Assembly: GCF_027925155.1 (NCBI RefSeq)
Contig: NZ_BSDY01000016.1
Location: forward strand, 1 to 64,000
Source: Propionigenium maris DSM 9537
GTDB lineage: Bacteria > Fusobacteriota > Fusobacteriia > Fusobacteriales > Fusobacteriaceae
Reading direction: 5' to 3'
DNA length: 64,000 bases
Made by a program: the position numbers and the translations under genes. Of this stretch, positions 16,240 to 24,909 are shown piece after piece. The first letter of the stretch is position 1. The number at the start of each line of letters is the position of its first letter. The notes under the pieces are model-generated. The model did no database searches. It saw nothing but the letters and a program-made list of their open reading frames with translations, and was not told the DNA's origin.

Positions 16240-16776
16240 ATGAGATGGAATGATAAAAATAGCGATTACGCCAAGGAAAGAAGAGGTGAAGATAAGGAGC
16301 TAGACTGGAGAGAAGATCATGTAGCAGGTTGGGATCGGTGGTCTTTAGCTTGCTTAGGTGCAGGAGGAGAAGAGAACCTTTTAGAAGAAATTAAACAAAG
16401 GAAGGTAGAAGAGCTGGATATTCAGATTAAAAGGTTGGAATTGAAGGTGTCACAAATAGTAGAAGCTCCCTTTGAACTATACTGTATTAAAGATAAACAT
16501 GACAGGATAGCCGCTAAACTAAGAGATAAGCATCAAGAAGTTGAAGATGGTGAGGTGATTTATTTTTATAGAGAAAGGTATTGGAGAGAGATAGAAGAAG
16601 TAGAGGTGAATATGGATTGGCATAACATTCATCGAAAATTAGAAGAATATGAAAAGAAGAGTGAGTATATTGAGACATTAGAAAAGATGTATAGTAAAAG
16701 AAAAAAGCTCAGCATGGATTTATCCAGAGAGGAGCTTTTTTCTTTTACTGTAAAATATAATTTAAGACTTAATTAG
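16240..16776 (+). CDS. Hypothetical protein (178 aa), helical
   Basis: AAAGGAGGG precedes the ATG. The first 60 residues are hydrophilic and rich in Trp (RMRWND, DWRED, GWDRWS). The rest is predicted coiled coil with heptad-like Leu/Ile and Lys/Glu (QIKRLELKVSQIVEA, then KKSEYIETLEKMYSKRKK). It is the last gene of the rightward run that starts with ArdC. No family recognised. Confidence 0.5.
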   Translation: MRWNDKNSDYAKERRGEDKELDWREDHVAGWDRWSLACLGAGGEENLLEEIKQRKVEELDIQIKRLELKVSQIVEAPFELYCIKDKHDRIAAKLRDKHQEVEDGEVIYFYRERYWREIEEVEVNMDWHNIHRKLEEYEKKSEYIETLEKMYSKRKKLSMDLSREELFSFTVKYNLRLN

Positions 16777-16807
16777 GAGGTGGTTTTATGGAAGGGGTGC
16801 TGAAGGT

Positions 16808-16834
16808 TAAAAAAAGGGGCTTCTCAGCCCCTAA
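16808..16834 (-). terminator. Terminator of the leftward gene at 16841
   Basis: On the minus strand GGGGCTGAGAAGCCCC forms a stem followed by T7, just beyond the stop at 16841. The converging gene may also use it. Confidence 0.8.
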
Positions 16835-16840
16835 AATCCA

Positions 16841-17353
16841 TTATTCGTTTACTTCTTCTAGTAATTCTATAATCCTATTATAATCTTCCTCATTTATTTT
16901 GCAAAATGTACGCCCTCTAAAAAACAATTTCTGTAAATCAATATCTACCTTATTTTTAGGTAGAAAATTTTTATAGCATCTTACATCGGCAAAATGTATA
17001 TAGCCTCTATCTTCGCTATTTAGCTCTTCTCCGATAAAGGTATCAAATTCTTTAGTAGAATAGTCATTTAGTTCTTCGTTGTTAATTATTGTATCCCTCA
17101 CATAAGCTACTGTCGCATGTCCATATACGTTATTTCTAGCAGAATCAAATAATATTATCTTCCATCCTTCTTCAATCTCATTGAGGTGGCTTCGGTATGC
17201 TCTTTGTCGAATACTGGAAATAATATCTGTTCCTTCTTCATACTTGATAGTCTCTTTCCATGTTCCCAAACTTTCTTCGTGATCGGGGTTATGAAAATCC
17301 TCAGGATCCCATCCTTGAAATACATTAATGTTTCTGTTCATAATGCCATACAT
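16841..17353 (-). CDS. Hypothetical protein (170 aa)
   Basis: Single leftward gene with a good ribosome binding site (AAAGGAGG before ATG 17353). The product is acidic and Trp/Tyr-containing (INVFQGWDPEDFHNP, WKIILFDSARNN). It has no signal peptide and no recognised domain. It lies at the border between the rightward replication/annealing genes and the leftward restriction operon, separated from hsdS by about 240 bases. Function unknown; it could belong to either group. Confidence 0.45.
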   Translation of the reverse strand: MYGIMNRNINVFQGWDPEDFHNPDHEESLGTWKETIKYEEGTDIISSIRQRAYRSHLNEIEEGWKIILFDSARNNVYGHATVAYVRDTIINNEELNDYSTKEFDTFIGEELNSEDRGYIHFADVRCYKNFLPKNKVDIDLQKLFFRGRTFCKINEEDYNRIIELLEEVNE

Positions 17354-17590
17354 AACAATACCTCCTTTTTAATATGAGATAATTAGTTAGCTTATTTTTA
17401 AATTAGGGATCTTATACATCACGCCATGCTTATATTAATAAAATAACACATAGTTAATTTATTTTCTATAGTTTTTTAAAATTCTAAAACCTTGTAATTC
17501 CCTCTCTAAGGACCAATAAATACAGTAAATACTACTCTGAGTAAAGGGGACCCTAAAAAGGGTTCTTAGATAAGAGAAGTTATCTTCTTA

Positions 17591-19294
17591 TCAAAGCTGC
17601 ATAACACTCCCCATAAGTGCTTCCATCTCTCTCTGAGATTTCTCCACCTGCTCTTCCAGCCTGTCACAAAGCTCCATAAGCTTGTCTACCCTCTGGACGA
17701 TCCTCTTCTGTTCTGCTAGAGGAGGTAAAGGTATTGTCAATTGATTTATAATACCTAAATTAATATTTTTTTGTGCTGTTGCAGGCGCAAAACTCTCAAT
17801 ATTTTTTTGAGTTAATTGAAAGAATAACTTAACGTACTTAGGAGTATACTCGTCGCTTAAAGATATAAAACCTACAACACTATCAGGGAAACAGGCGTCA
17901 ATACCCAGAAATCCTACCTCAGCTATATTAGCAGCTATTGTTATACAAAAAGTCCCTTTTTTCCAAAGCCGACTCTGCTCTAATCCAAATTCATTATAAG
18001 TTTTTGAATAATTCTCTATAACGTAGCCGTTAGATTTTGATCTAGCAACATCACCTGTTTGCACAAATGGGTAAGTTCCATTTGTAAATAACTTCTCGTC
18101 ATTTCTAGGTCTATGCTTAGATTTTCCTCTTTCAAATAGTCCAACATTACCTAACCTTGCCCATTCCCAGCTCTCAGGAAGGTCAAATGGCTTCTCCTCC
18201 TCAGAGATGGAAGCAAGCTTCTTAGACCTCTTTATCTTCTTCTCAGCAACTAGCCTTGCTTTCTCCTCCTCTATCCTCTCCAACAGCACACTGGCAGGCT
18301 CATCTGAGCTGTCCTGTGGTACCAGTTTTCCCTTCACTGCCATGGAAAGCACCAGGTCTCTGATATCCTTAATATCCTCCTTCCTCTTCACCACGATATC
18401 GAAGTTCTGGAAGATTAGCTCCAGGTTCTTGAGGAGTTCCTTATCATCAGATGACTTCTCAATCTCAGCCATGATAGATCTCTTAAGGCCTTCTCTTGTT
18501 TTTTCTCTTGTTTGTATCTCATCTCTGAGGTTATCTATGATGCCTTTTAGAGAGTCTATCCTTTCCACTATTCTATTTTGTTCAGATAGAGGAGGTAGAG
18601 GAAGTATTAAATTCTGTAATTTCCCTAAATATATCCCTAACTGAGCAGTTCCTTTTGCATTAGCTATCATTTGAGAGTTAAACATATTAGAGGTAAATAA
18701 ATAACTTAAAAAATATGGATTGTTTAACGTCTGTATTACAGCAACACTTCTTTGTAAAGTAAATTTCTCTTGAATCTTACCTACTACAGCTGATCTTCCT
18801 ATGCTTCCAACAATATTTAATAATATATCCCCTGATTGTATTTGTGTCCTTTTATCTTCTTTTTCAAACTCTTCCTCTGATATTAACCTACAGCTTTCAT
18901 CAAAATCTATATAATGCTCTTTTATGTTCTTAGCACTTAACATTTTGAAACCTTCATCTTTTTTTCTAGGAGGGTTATGTGAGCCATCAGTTAGTTTATT
19001 AGTTATCTTCCCTAGTCTTACCCACTCCCAAGAGTCTGGAATGTTGAAGGGAATCTCTTCCTCAGATATGGGTTCTAGCTTCTTACTCTTCTTTATCTTT
19101 TTTTCAGCTATGAGTCTAGCCTTCTCCTCTTCTATTCTCTCAAGAAGTACACTTGCTGACTCATCTGATTCGTCTTGAGGTACTAACTTCCCTCTTACAG
19201 CCAGATCTAGGATTATCTCCTCTAACTTCTTTAGGTTTTCTTCACTGTCAAATAGCATATTAAAATTATCTAGTATAAAATCCATCTTACTCAC
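17591..19294 (-). CDS. hsdS: Type I restriction-modification specificity subunit HsdS
   Basis: A 567-residue HsdS with two target recognition domains. Each half begins with a similar conserved block: residues about 37-92 (LVPQDESDE, LLERIEEEKARL, SWEWVRLG) and again near 310-367 (LVPQDSSDE, LLERIEEEKARL, SWEWARLG). Each TRD ends with a PLPPL(S/A)EQ(N/K)RIV(E/Q)R turn into a coiled-coil spacer. The symmetrical halves recognise a bipartite target. Its start overlaps the hsdM stop by 8 bases. The repeated blocks are similar in protein but diverged in DNA, so recent recombination between them is not evident. Confidence 0.93.
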   Translation of the reverse strand: MSKMDFILDNFNMLFDSEENLKKLEEIILDLAVRGKLVPQDESDESASVLLERIEEEKARLIAEKKIKKSKKLEPISEEEIPFNIPDSWEWVRLGKITNKLTDGSHNPPRKKDEGFKMLSAKNIKEHYIDFDESCRLISEEEFEKEDKRTQIQSGDILLNIVGSIGRSAVVGKIQEKFTLQRSVAVIQTLNNPYFLSYLFTSNMFNSQMIANAKGTAQLGIYLGKLQNLILPLPPLSEQNRIVERIDSLKGIIDNLRDEIQTREKTREGLKRSIMAEIEKSSDDKELLKNLELIFQNFDIVVKRKEDIKDIRDLVLSMAVKGKLVPQDSSDEPASVLLERIEEEKARLVAEKKIKRSKKLASISEEEKPFDLPESWEWARLGNVGLFERGKSKHRPRNDEKLFTNGTYPFVQTGDVARSKSNGYVIENYSKTYNEFGLEQSRLWKKGTFCITIAANIAEVGFLGIDACFPDSVVGFISLSDEYTPKYVKLFFQLTQKNIESFAPATAQKNINLGIINQLTIPLPPLAEQKRIVQRVDKLMELCDRLEEQVEKSQREMEALMGSVMQL

Positions 19295-20726
19295 CCTTTA
19301 ATGCCATCTCCAGCTCAGATTTCAGCATCTCCTTTAACTTTTTTATCTCATCTCTTGTAGCATTGTACCTCTCCAGTACCTCTTGTGGGTCTCCGTATAC
19401 AACCTCTTCTTTTGTAGGATTCTTGAAGTCCAGGTTATAGTTCTTAGCTGCTATATCTTCAGCACTTACCTTCCATGCATACTCGCTTCCCTTTCTCTCA
19501 TTCCACCATTCCTTCTCCAGGTCAAACTCAGAGAGCTTTATAGGCTTGGTCTTGGTATAGTTCTTGTATCCCTTAGGAAGTGGATGCTCAAAGAACCATA
19601 CATCCTTGGTAGGAGTTCCCTTATCAAAGAATAGCAGGTTTGTGTTGATTCCTGTGTATGGAGCAAATACACCGTTAGGCATTCTTACTATTGTATGTAA
19701 ATTAAACTCTTCCAGAAGCTTCTTCTTGATATTGGTCTTTACTCCCTCACCAAATAAAAATCCATCTGGAAGTACTACTCCTGCTCTTCCTCTGTCCTTG
19801 AGTTGATACATTATCCTTGTCATGAAAAGATCAGCAGTTTCACTAGTCATAAAATCATTAGGAAAGTTCTTTTTTATCCCCTCTTCCTCACTTCCACCAA
19901 AGGGAGGGTTCATAGCGATTATATCCATCTTCTCACTTGCAGGGATCTCTCTTACCTTTACTGCAAGTCCGTTATCATGACGGACATTTGGTGTATCCAC
20001 ATCGTGGAGGATCATATTAGTTAAACATAACATATGGGGCATAGGTTTCTTCTCGATCCCATAGATAGATCTTCCCAAAATCTCCATATCTCCTGTATTT
20101 TCTTTCTTTCGCATTTTTTTCATATGATTTAATGCACTTACAAGAAATCCTCCTGTACCGCAAGCAAAGTCTCCTACTTTATCACCTATTCTTGGATCTA
20201 GTCTATCTATAATGAAGTCTGTAACAGCTCTTGGGGTATAATACTCTCCTGCATTACCTGCACTCTGGAGATCTTTTAGGATGCTCTCATATATATCATT
20301 GAAGGCGTGCCTTTCCTCATAGTCATCCAACTCTATTTCATTTATCTTATTTAGAAGCTGCCTAAGAAGGGTTCCTGACTTCATGTAGTTATGAGAGTCT
20401 TCAAAGAAATCCTTAATTAGTGCCTTTCTAGGATCAGTATCTGCAGAGACCTCTAAGTTCTTTAGGTCTTTAAACATGCTCTCTACAAATTCAAGAAGTT
20501 CTTCTCCGGTGATGCCTTCATCATTAGCAGCCCAATTTCTCCATTGGTATTTCTTAGGAATGATAGCTTTATAGTCATCTTCTAACTCCCACTCTTCCTC
20601 CTTTACATCAAACATCTTAAGAAACAGGACCCATACAAGCTGTTCTATCCTCTGAGCATCTCCGTTTATCCCTGCATCCATCCTCATTATATCCTGTGTA
20701 CCCTTTACAAAATTTGTTAATGACAT
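19287..20726 (-). CDS. hsdM: Type I restriction-modification methyltransferase subunit HsdM
   Basis: A 479-residue N6-adenine methyltransferase subunit. It shows the N-terminal helical HsdM domain, the SAM motif (VGDFACGTGGFLVSAL, near residue 185), the catalytic NPPFGG (near 275) and the C-terminal region that binds HsdS. With HsdS it methylates the host target; with HsdR it forms the restriction complex. The order on the minus strand is hsdR, an 88-codon ORF, hsdM, hsdS, so one transcript is likely. Confidence 0.95.
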   Translation of the reverse strand: MSLTNFVKGTQDIMRMDAGINGDAQRIEQLVWVLFLKMFDVKEEEWELEDDYKAIIPKKYQWRNWAANDEGITGEELLEFVESMFKDLKNLEVSADTDPRKALIKDFFEDSHNYMKSGTLLRQLLNKINEIELDDYEERHAFNDIYESILKDLQSAGNAGEYYTPRAVTDFIIDRLDPRIGDKVGDFACGTGGFLVSALNHMKKMRKKENTGDMEILGRSIYGIEKKPMPHMLCLTNMILHDVDTPNVRHDNGLAVKVREIPASEKMDIIAMNPPFGGSEEEGIKKNFPNDFMTSETADLFMTRIMYQLKDRGRAGVVLPDGFLFGEGVKTNIKKKLLEEFNLHTIVRMPNGVFAPYTGINTNLLFFDKGTPTKDVWFFEHPLPKGYKNYTKTKPIKLSEFDLEKEWWNERKGSEYAWKVSAEDIAAKNYNLDFKNPTKEEVVYGDPQEVLERYNATRDEIKKLKEMLKSELEMALKGE

Positions 20727-20745
20727 CTCTATCTCCTAATTACTC

Positions 20746-21012
20746 TTATTTTTTATATCTTATCTTATATATATCGTCAAAAATTTGATATGTTGTTCTG
20801 CCTTTTTCTATATTTACATCCAACTTATTGTATTCCACATACTCAATTAATATCGTTTTAATAGGAGTCTTAGACACTACTCCATTGACTAATACCTGCA
20901 TGGCATGCTTATTGTCCTCTCTTCTGATATAGATGACTACAATTTCCTCATCTACTTTATTTATAACTAAACTCTTCATCTCTTTGAAATCAAGCTTAAG
21001 TGTTTCCTTCAT
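20746..21012 (-). CDS. Small unknown protein within the hsd operon
   Basis: An 88-residue, lysine- and glutamate-rich protein encoded between hsdR and hsdM with 11 and 19 bases on either side, so it is cotranscribed. It has a mixed alpha/beta pattern (EEIVVIYIRRED, MQVLVNG, TILIEYVEY) and no known motif. GGGAGGCTG precedes its ATG. Its conserved place inside a restriction operon would suggest a regulatory or accessory role, but this is only positional inference. Confidence 0.55.
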   Translation of the reverse strand: MKETLKLDFKEMKSLVINKVDEEIVVIYIRREDNKHAMQVLVNGVVSKTPIKTILIEYVEYNKLDVNIEKGRTTYQIFDDIYKIRYKK

Positions 21013-21023
21013 TTTCAGCCTCC

Positions 21024-23363
21024 CTATTGTGCATAAATCTCTTGTTCTAATTCCCTTACTGCATTCAAGTATCCATCCTTGCCACCAAACATCTTTACAA
21101 CTTTTGCCGGAGATCCTCCTATTTTCTTAAATTCATCCAACTTAAGCACTTTGATGCCCTCTATCTGGGAGATCCCCTGGTTTGTATATTTAGTTAGAAG
21201 TGCTTCTAATACCTCTCTGGCCTTTCCCTCATACTTAGAGAAGTAATCCTTCTTTTTTACATTTTTAGCCCTCTCCCTTCTTGTAAGAGGCTTCCTGTCA
21301 AAGGCAAGGTGGCATATGAGATCAAACTCATCCATATCTCTTCCTATCTCCTCCTTGAGCTCATCAAAGAAAATTCCCTTCTCGTGAAGTTCAGCCAATA
21401 CTGCTTCCTTCTTCTGACTTCTATTCCAGATGCTCAGGAATTCATCTAAGGTTGCAAATTGCTTCTTGATATTCTTCTTAGAGTAATCTACCAGAGACTC
21501 TGTAATCAACTTTCCAGAGGCATCCAGGTACTGTACCCTCTCATTGATTAATTTTACCTCTACATCGTCCACATAGAACTTCTTAGGTGCACCTCCATAT
21601 TCACCTTCAGGTTCATCATCCTCATCGCCCTTACCCTTTGGAGGTTTCTCACCACTATAGCCACCAATACTTGTTGGATCAAAATCTTTATCTGGTATAG
21701 GCTCACCGTCAAAATCCGGATCCGAGAAGAGTCTGGTTACATCTCTGAAGTCCATTATAGTAAAGTATGACTTACCGTAGGCTTCGTCTACCCTAGTTCC
21801 CCTTCCTATGATCTGTTTAAACTCAGTCATGGAGTTTATATTACTATCTAATACTATAAGCTTACACGTCTTTGCATCTACCCCTGTAGTCATAAGTTTA
21901 GATGTAGTAGCTATTACTGGGTAGGCAGTTCCAGGATCAATGAAGTTATCTAACTGTGCCTTCCCCTCTGGGTTATCTCCAGTTATTCTCATTACATATT
22001 TAGGATTTTCTCTGACTAGGTCACTATTTTCATTTATAAGTGCTTGTCTCATCCTTTCAGCATGATCTATATCTATGCAGAATACTATGGTCTTACTGAA
22101 CCTGTCGGTAGCCTTTAGAAATTTTGTTACTTCCTTAGCTACAGTTTTAGTTCTCTCCTCCAGTACTAGACTCTTATCAAAGTCAGTTACATTATACTCA
22201 CGGTCGACTATCTCATTGCCGTATTTATCTACCTTTCCTCTTTCAGGTCTATATCCAACTAGATCCTTGTCTAACCCCTTTCTCATAACCTTATAGGGAG
22301 CTAGGAATCCATCCTCTATTCCTTCTTTTAGTGAGTAGGTATAGAGAGGTTCACCAAAGTAGTGAATATTGCTTACTTCATTGGTTTCTTTAGGAGTAGC
22401 TGTAAGGCCTATATGCGTAGCGCTGGAGAAGTAATTAAGGACCTCCCTCCAAGCACTATCCTCCTTGGCACTTCCTCTGTGACACTCATCTACAACTACT
22501 AGGTCAAAGAACTCTGGACTGTACTCCTTGAAGACCTGCTGCCACTCTTCTGTACCTGTCATAGATTGATAAAGTCCTAAATATATCTCGTGAGCCTTGC
22601 TGATATTTCTTCTATTAATCTTTATCATCTTGTCGTCAAAATCTCTGAAATCATTGGCCATAGTCTGGTCGATAAGTATGTTTCTGTCTGCAAGAAAGAG
22701 GATCCTCTTCTTTTCCCTAGCCTTCCAGAGCCTATGTATAATTTGGAAAGCTGTATAAGTCTTTCCCGTTCCAGTGGCCATTACTAGAAGTACTCTATCC
22801 TGTCCCTTGGATACAGCCTCTATAGTCCTGTTAATGGCTATTCTTTGATAATATCTAGGAGTTTTATTACCTAATTTAAAAAAGTAGTCCTGTTTAACTA
22901 TTCTTTCAGCTTCAGGTGTAATCCCTCTCCCAACACAGTATCTCCTCCATAGCTCCTCTGGTGACGGGAATTCATCTAAACCTAGCTCCACTTCTCTTCC
23001 AGTAAGTCTGTCGTGCTCTATGAACCCATCTCCATTACTGGAGTAGATAAATGGGATATCTAGCTTCTCAGCATGCTGAAGCCCCTCTGAGTAATCTATT
23101 CCCTGTTGCATTCCTGATCCCATAGAATGTTTATTGCTCTTGGCTTCCACTATTGCTAGTGGCATATTAGCCTTGTAGTAGAGCATGTAGTCCACCTTCT
23201 TTTTAACTCCTCTGGTAGCCCCCTTCTTGCTTACGATTATCCTACCATCGGTGAAGCTGTGCTCTCTCTTTATTTGGTTTTCGCTCCATCCCCTCTTTAA
23301 AATAGAAGGATCTATATACTTACTTCTTATATCTGTTTCACTTAATTCTTTCTTGTTAAACAT
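21024..23363 (-). CDS. hsdR: Type I restriction enzyme HsdR (EcoEI-like)
   Basis: A 779-residue motor/nuclease subunit. The N-terminal nuclease domain holds the PD-(D/E)xK-type core (VDYMLYYKANMPLAIVEAK, residues about 55-75). The SF2 translocase follows: Walker A MATGTGKTYTAF near residue 195, DECH (VVVDECHRGS) near 293, and TGVDAKTCKLIVLD and QIIGRGTRVDE (motif VI) near 500. The C-terminal acidic linker and helical region match the EcoEI_R_C type. The length fits EcoEI-like (type IB) enzymes. No disabling mutation is visible. Confidence 0.93.
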   Translation of the reverse strand: MFNKKELSETDIRSKYIDPSILKRGWSENQIKREHSFTDGRIIVSKKGATRGVKKKVDYMLYYKANMPLAIVEAKSNKHSMGSGMQQGIDYSEGLQHAEKLDIPFIYSSNGDGFIEHDRLTGREVELGLDEFPSPEELWRRYCVGRGITPEAERIVKQDYFFKLGNKTPRYYQRIAINRTIEAVSKGQDRVLLVMATGTGKTYTAFQIIHRLWKAREKKRILFLADRNILIDQTMANDFRDFDDKMIKINRRNISKAHEIYLGLYQSMTGTEEWQQVFKEYSPEFFDLVVVDECHRGSAKEDSAWREVLNYFSSATHIGLTATPKETNEVSNIHYFGEPLYTYSLKEGIEDGFLAPYKVMRKGLDKDLVGYRPERGKVDKYGNEIVDREYNVTDFDKSLVLEERTKTVAKEVTKFLKATDRFSKTIVFCIDIDHAERMRQALINENSDLVRENPKYVMRITGDNPEGKAQLDNFIDPGTAYPVIATTSKLMTTGVDAKTCKLIVLDSNINSMTEFKQIIGRGTRVDEAYGKSYFTIMDFRDVTRLFSDPDFDGEPIPDKDFDPTSIGGYSGEKPPKGKGDEDDEPEGEYGGAPKKFYVDDVEVKLINERVQYLDASGKLITESLVDYSKKNIKKQFATLDEFLSIWNRSQKKEAVLAELHEKGIFFDELKEEIGRDMDEFDLICHLAFDRKPLTRRERAKNVKKKDYFSKYEGKAREVLEALLTKYTNQGISQIEGIKVLKLDEFKKIGGSPAKVVKMFGGKDGYLNAVRELEQEIYAQ

Positions 23364-23392
23364 ACAACCACCCCGTAATTGATTTGAATGTG

Positions 23393-24217
23393 CTAATACT
23401 CTTTTTCTGAAACGGCTTTAACAATTCGACCTTCTATCGTCAGTTTCTTTACATCTTCATTCATAATATATCTATCTGGATACTTAGTATTGTTGAAGTT
23501 TTTTAATATGACCATACTTTTAGCTGGAGTAGCTATCTGAGTGATAAAGGTCTTTTCTTCATAAGTTACAAGGTATATCTTATTCTCTATGATTTCTTTT
23601 TCGTCAGGATCTACTATTATCCAATCCCCAGGATTAATCTCAGGGCTCATGGAGTCATTTAAAATCTCAATTATAAAAGAGTTTTTTAAAGCTTTATTCG
23701 TAAAGATCTCTTTAGTTCCGACTTGTTTACTTTTGTTTATATTTATTCCACCTGTTTTTGTTTCTTTATAAACAGGCAACTTAAGATTAATCATTCCGTG
23801 TATTTTTGTGATAGATTTTTTAGTTTCTATTTTATTTTTGCTATATGAATTGATTTTCTGTAGTAAATCATCATAATTGCATGTAAATAAATTAGAGAGC
23901 ATTTCTTTAAAAAGCTTTGTTTCAGTTTTTCCTTCAGCTATAAAAGTAATGATTTTTTTAGCATCAGAATTTTCTTTTCTTATACTTTCTGGAGTCCTTT
24001 TGTAATCCTCATACTTTTTTATATTTTTAATATCTTCATCAGAAATTTTTAAAACCTTGATGAGTTTATCACCAATTTCTTTCTTAGGGAAATTACGTCT
24101 TCCTTTTTCAATATCGTTTATATATCCGACACTTTTATTAACTTCTTCAGCTAATTTAGTTAAAGTATAGTCTTGCTTTTCACGATACTCTTTGATTATA
24201 TCACCTGTTTTTTTCAT
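23393..24217 (-). CDS. CI/LexA-like repressor (XRE HTH plus S24 peptidase domain)
   Basis: A 274-residue repressor. The HTH is at residues 9-65 (TLTKLAEEVNKSVGYINDIEKGRR). The C-terminal S24 domain shows NDSMSPEINPGDWIIVD (Ser nucleophile region, near residue 185) and KIYLVTYEEKTFITQI (Lys region). The family self-cleaves when RecA is activated, linking excision to DNA damage. It faces a small Cro-like gene across a control region containing repeated TTACGC sites. It is the likely switch of element 1. Transcription runs leftward towards the hsd operon. Confidence 0.88.
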   Translation of the reverse strand: MKKTGDIIKEYREKQDYTLTKLAEEVNKSVGYINDIEKGRRNFPKKEIGDKLIKVLKISDEDIKNIKKYEDYKRTPESIRKENSDAKKIITFIAEGKTETKLFKEMLSNLFTCNYDDLLQKINSYSKNKIETKKSITKIHGMINLKLPVYKETKTGGININKSKQVGTKEIFTNKALKNSFIIEILNDSMSPEINPGDWIIVDPDEKEIIENKIYLVTYEEKTFITQIATPAKSMVILKNFNNTKYPDRYIMNEDVKKLTIEGRIVKAVSEKEY

Positions 24218-24265
24218 TTGCAGAATCCCCCAATCCCCTTAAATTTACTAAGACTATTTTACATC

Positions 24266-24340
24266 TTACGCTAAATAAAAGCAAAATAAATTGACTTTTA
24301 GAAAAAAAACTTTGACTTTACGCAGAATAAATGGTAAAAA
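24266..24340. promoter_or_regulatory. Divergent promoters with TTACGC operator sites
   Basis: Leftward: TTGCTT (complement of 24279-24284), 17 bases, TAAAAT. Rightward: TTGACT (24312-24317), 17 bases, TAAAAA (24335-24340). In both, the spacer contains the same motif, TTACGC followed by AATAAA (24266 and 24318), so a repressor bound there would block both promoters. A palindromic copy lies at 24598-24616. Confidence 0.6.
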
Positions 24341-24380
24341 ATATGGTGTAGAGTTTTTTAAATAAGTCAGGAGGAATGTA

Positions 24381-24590
24381 GTGAGTGAGCATTATGAGGT
24401 AGCAAATAATATTAGGGCAGAAATCCGAAGGAGAGATATGACTTTAGAAGATGTAGCAAAAAAAATAGGTTTGTCTAGACAGAGTTATACAACTAGATTA
24501 AATCGTTTTGCCAGGGGTGAAGATGTTTTATTTAGTTTTCTCGAGAAAACAGCCATGGCTTTAGAGGTACCATTAACTATATTTTTTTAG
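24381..24590 (+). CDS. Cro-like small HTH regulator
   Basis: A 69-residue XRE-type helix-turn-helix protein; the HTH is visible as DMTLEDVAKKIGLSRQSY followed by TRLNRFARGED. It starts with GTG at 24381, with AGGAGG 7 bases upstream. It diverges from the S24 repressor, the usual place for Cro or for an activator of excision. The xis/int genes follow on the same strand, so it may control them. Confidence 0.75.
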   Translation: MSEHYEVANNIRAEIRRRDMTLEDVAKKIGLSRQSYTTRLNRFARGEDVLFSFLEKTAMALEVPLTIFF

Positions 24591-24597
24591 AAAAAAA

Positions 24598-24616
24598 TTA
24601 CGCTTTTTTAGCGTAA
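24598..24616. promoter_or_regulatory. Palindromic TTACGC operator copy
   Basis: TTACGCT (24598-24604) and AGCGTAA (24610-24616) with a 5-nt T spacer. It has the same core as the sites in the divergent promoter region, located before the xis/int pair. Confidence 0.55.
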
Positions 24617-24723
24617 AAAACAGGGTGGAGATTTTTTTAAGTTTTACCGATTTATAAAACATAAAAAAATAAATTATTAGAGTTTTATTATTAGAAAAAG
24701 AAACAAAAGAGAAGGGGATAGGA

Positions 24724-24909
24724 ATGAAACAGCTATTAAAAGTAGAAGATGTAATGGAGGTATGTCAGGTAAAGGTTGGAAAAGCATATCAGATAATGAA
24801 AGAAGTGAACAGAGATATGGAGAATGCAGGATACATTACTATAAGAGGAAGGGTAAATTCTAAGTTTCTTTGTAAAAAATTAGGAATAGATATAGAAAGG
24901 AAAAGGTAG
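24724..24909 (+). CDS. Excisionase-like small DNA-binding protein (element 1)
   Basis: A 61-residue protein with an N-terminal HTH (LLKVEDVMEVCQVKVGKAYQIMKE), a motif typical of small excisionase/AlpA-like regulators beside integrases. It is clearly related to the 66-residue product at 27309-27509, which sits beside the second integrase. The stop codon directly abuts the integrase ATG (TAG-ATG), so the pair is coupled. Confidence 0.7.
   Translation: MKQLLKVEDVMEVCQVKVGKAYQIMKEVNRDMENAGYITIRGRVNSKFLCKKLGIDIERKR

Noticed and set aside
17591-19294. Phase-variable shuffling of hsdS by inverted repeats
   Set aside because: The two conserved blocks are similar as protein but diverged in DNA and are direct, and no extra partial hsdS gene is nearby.
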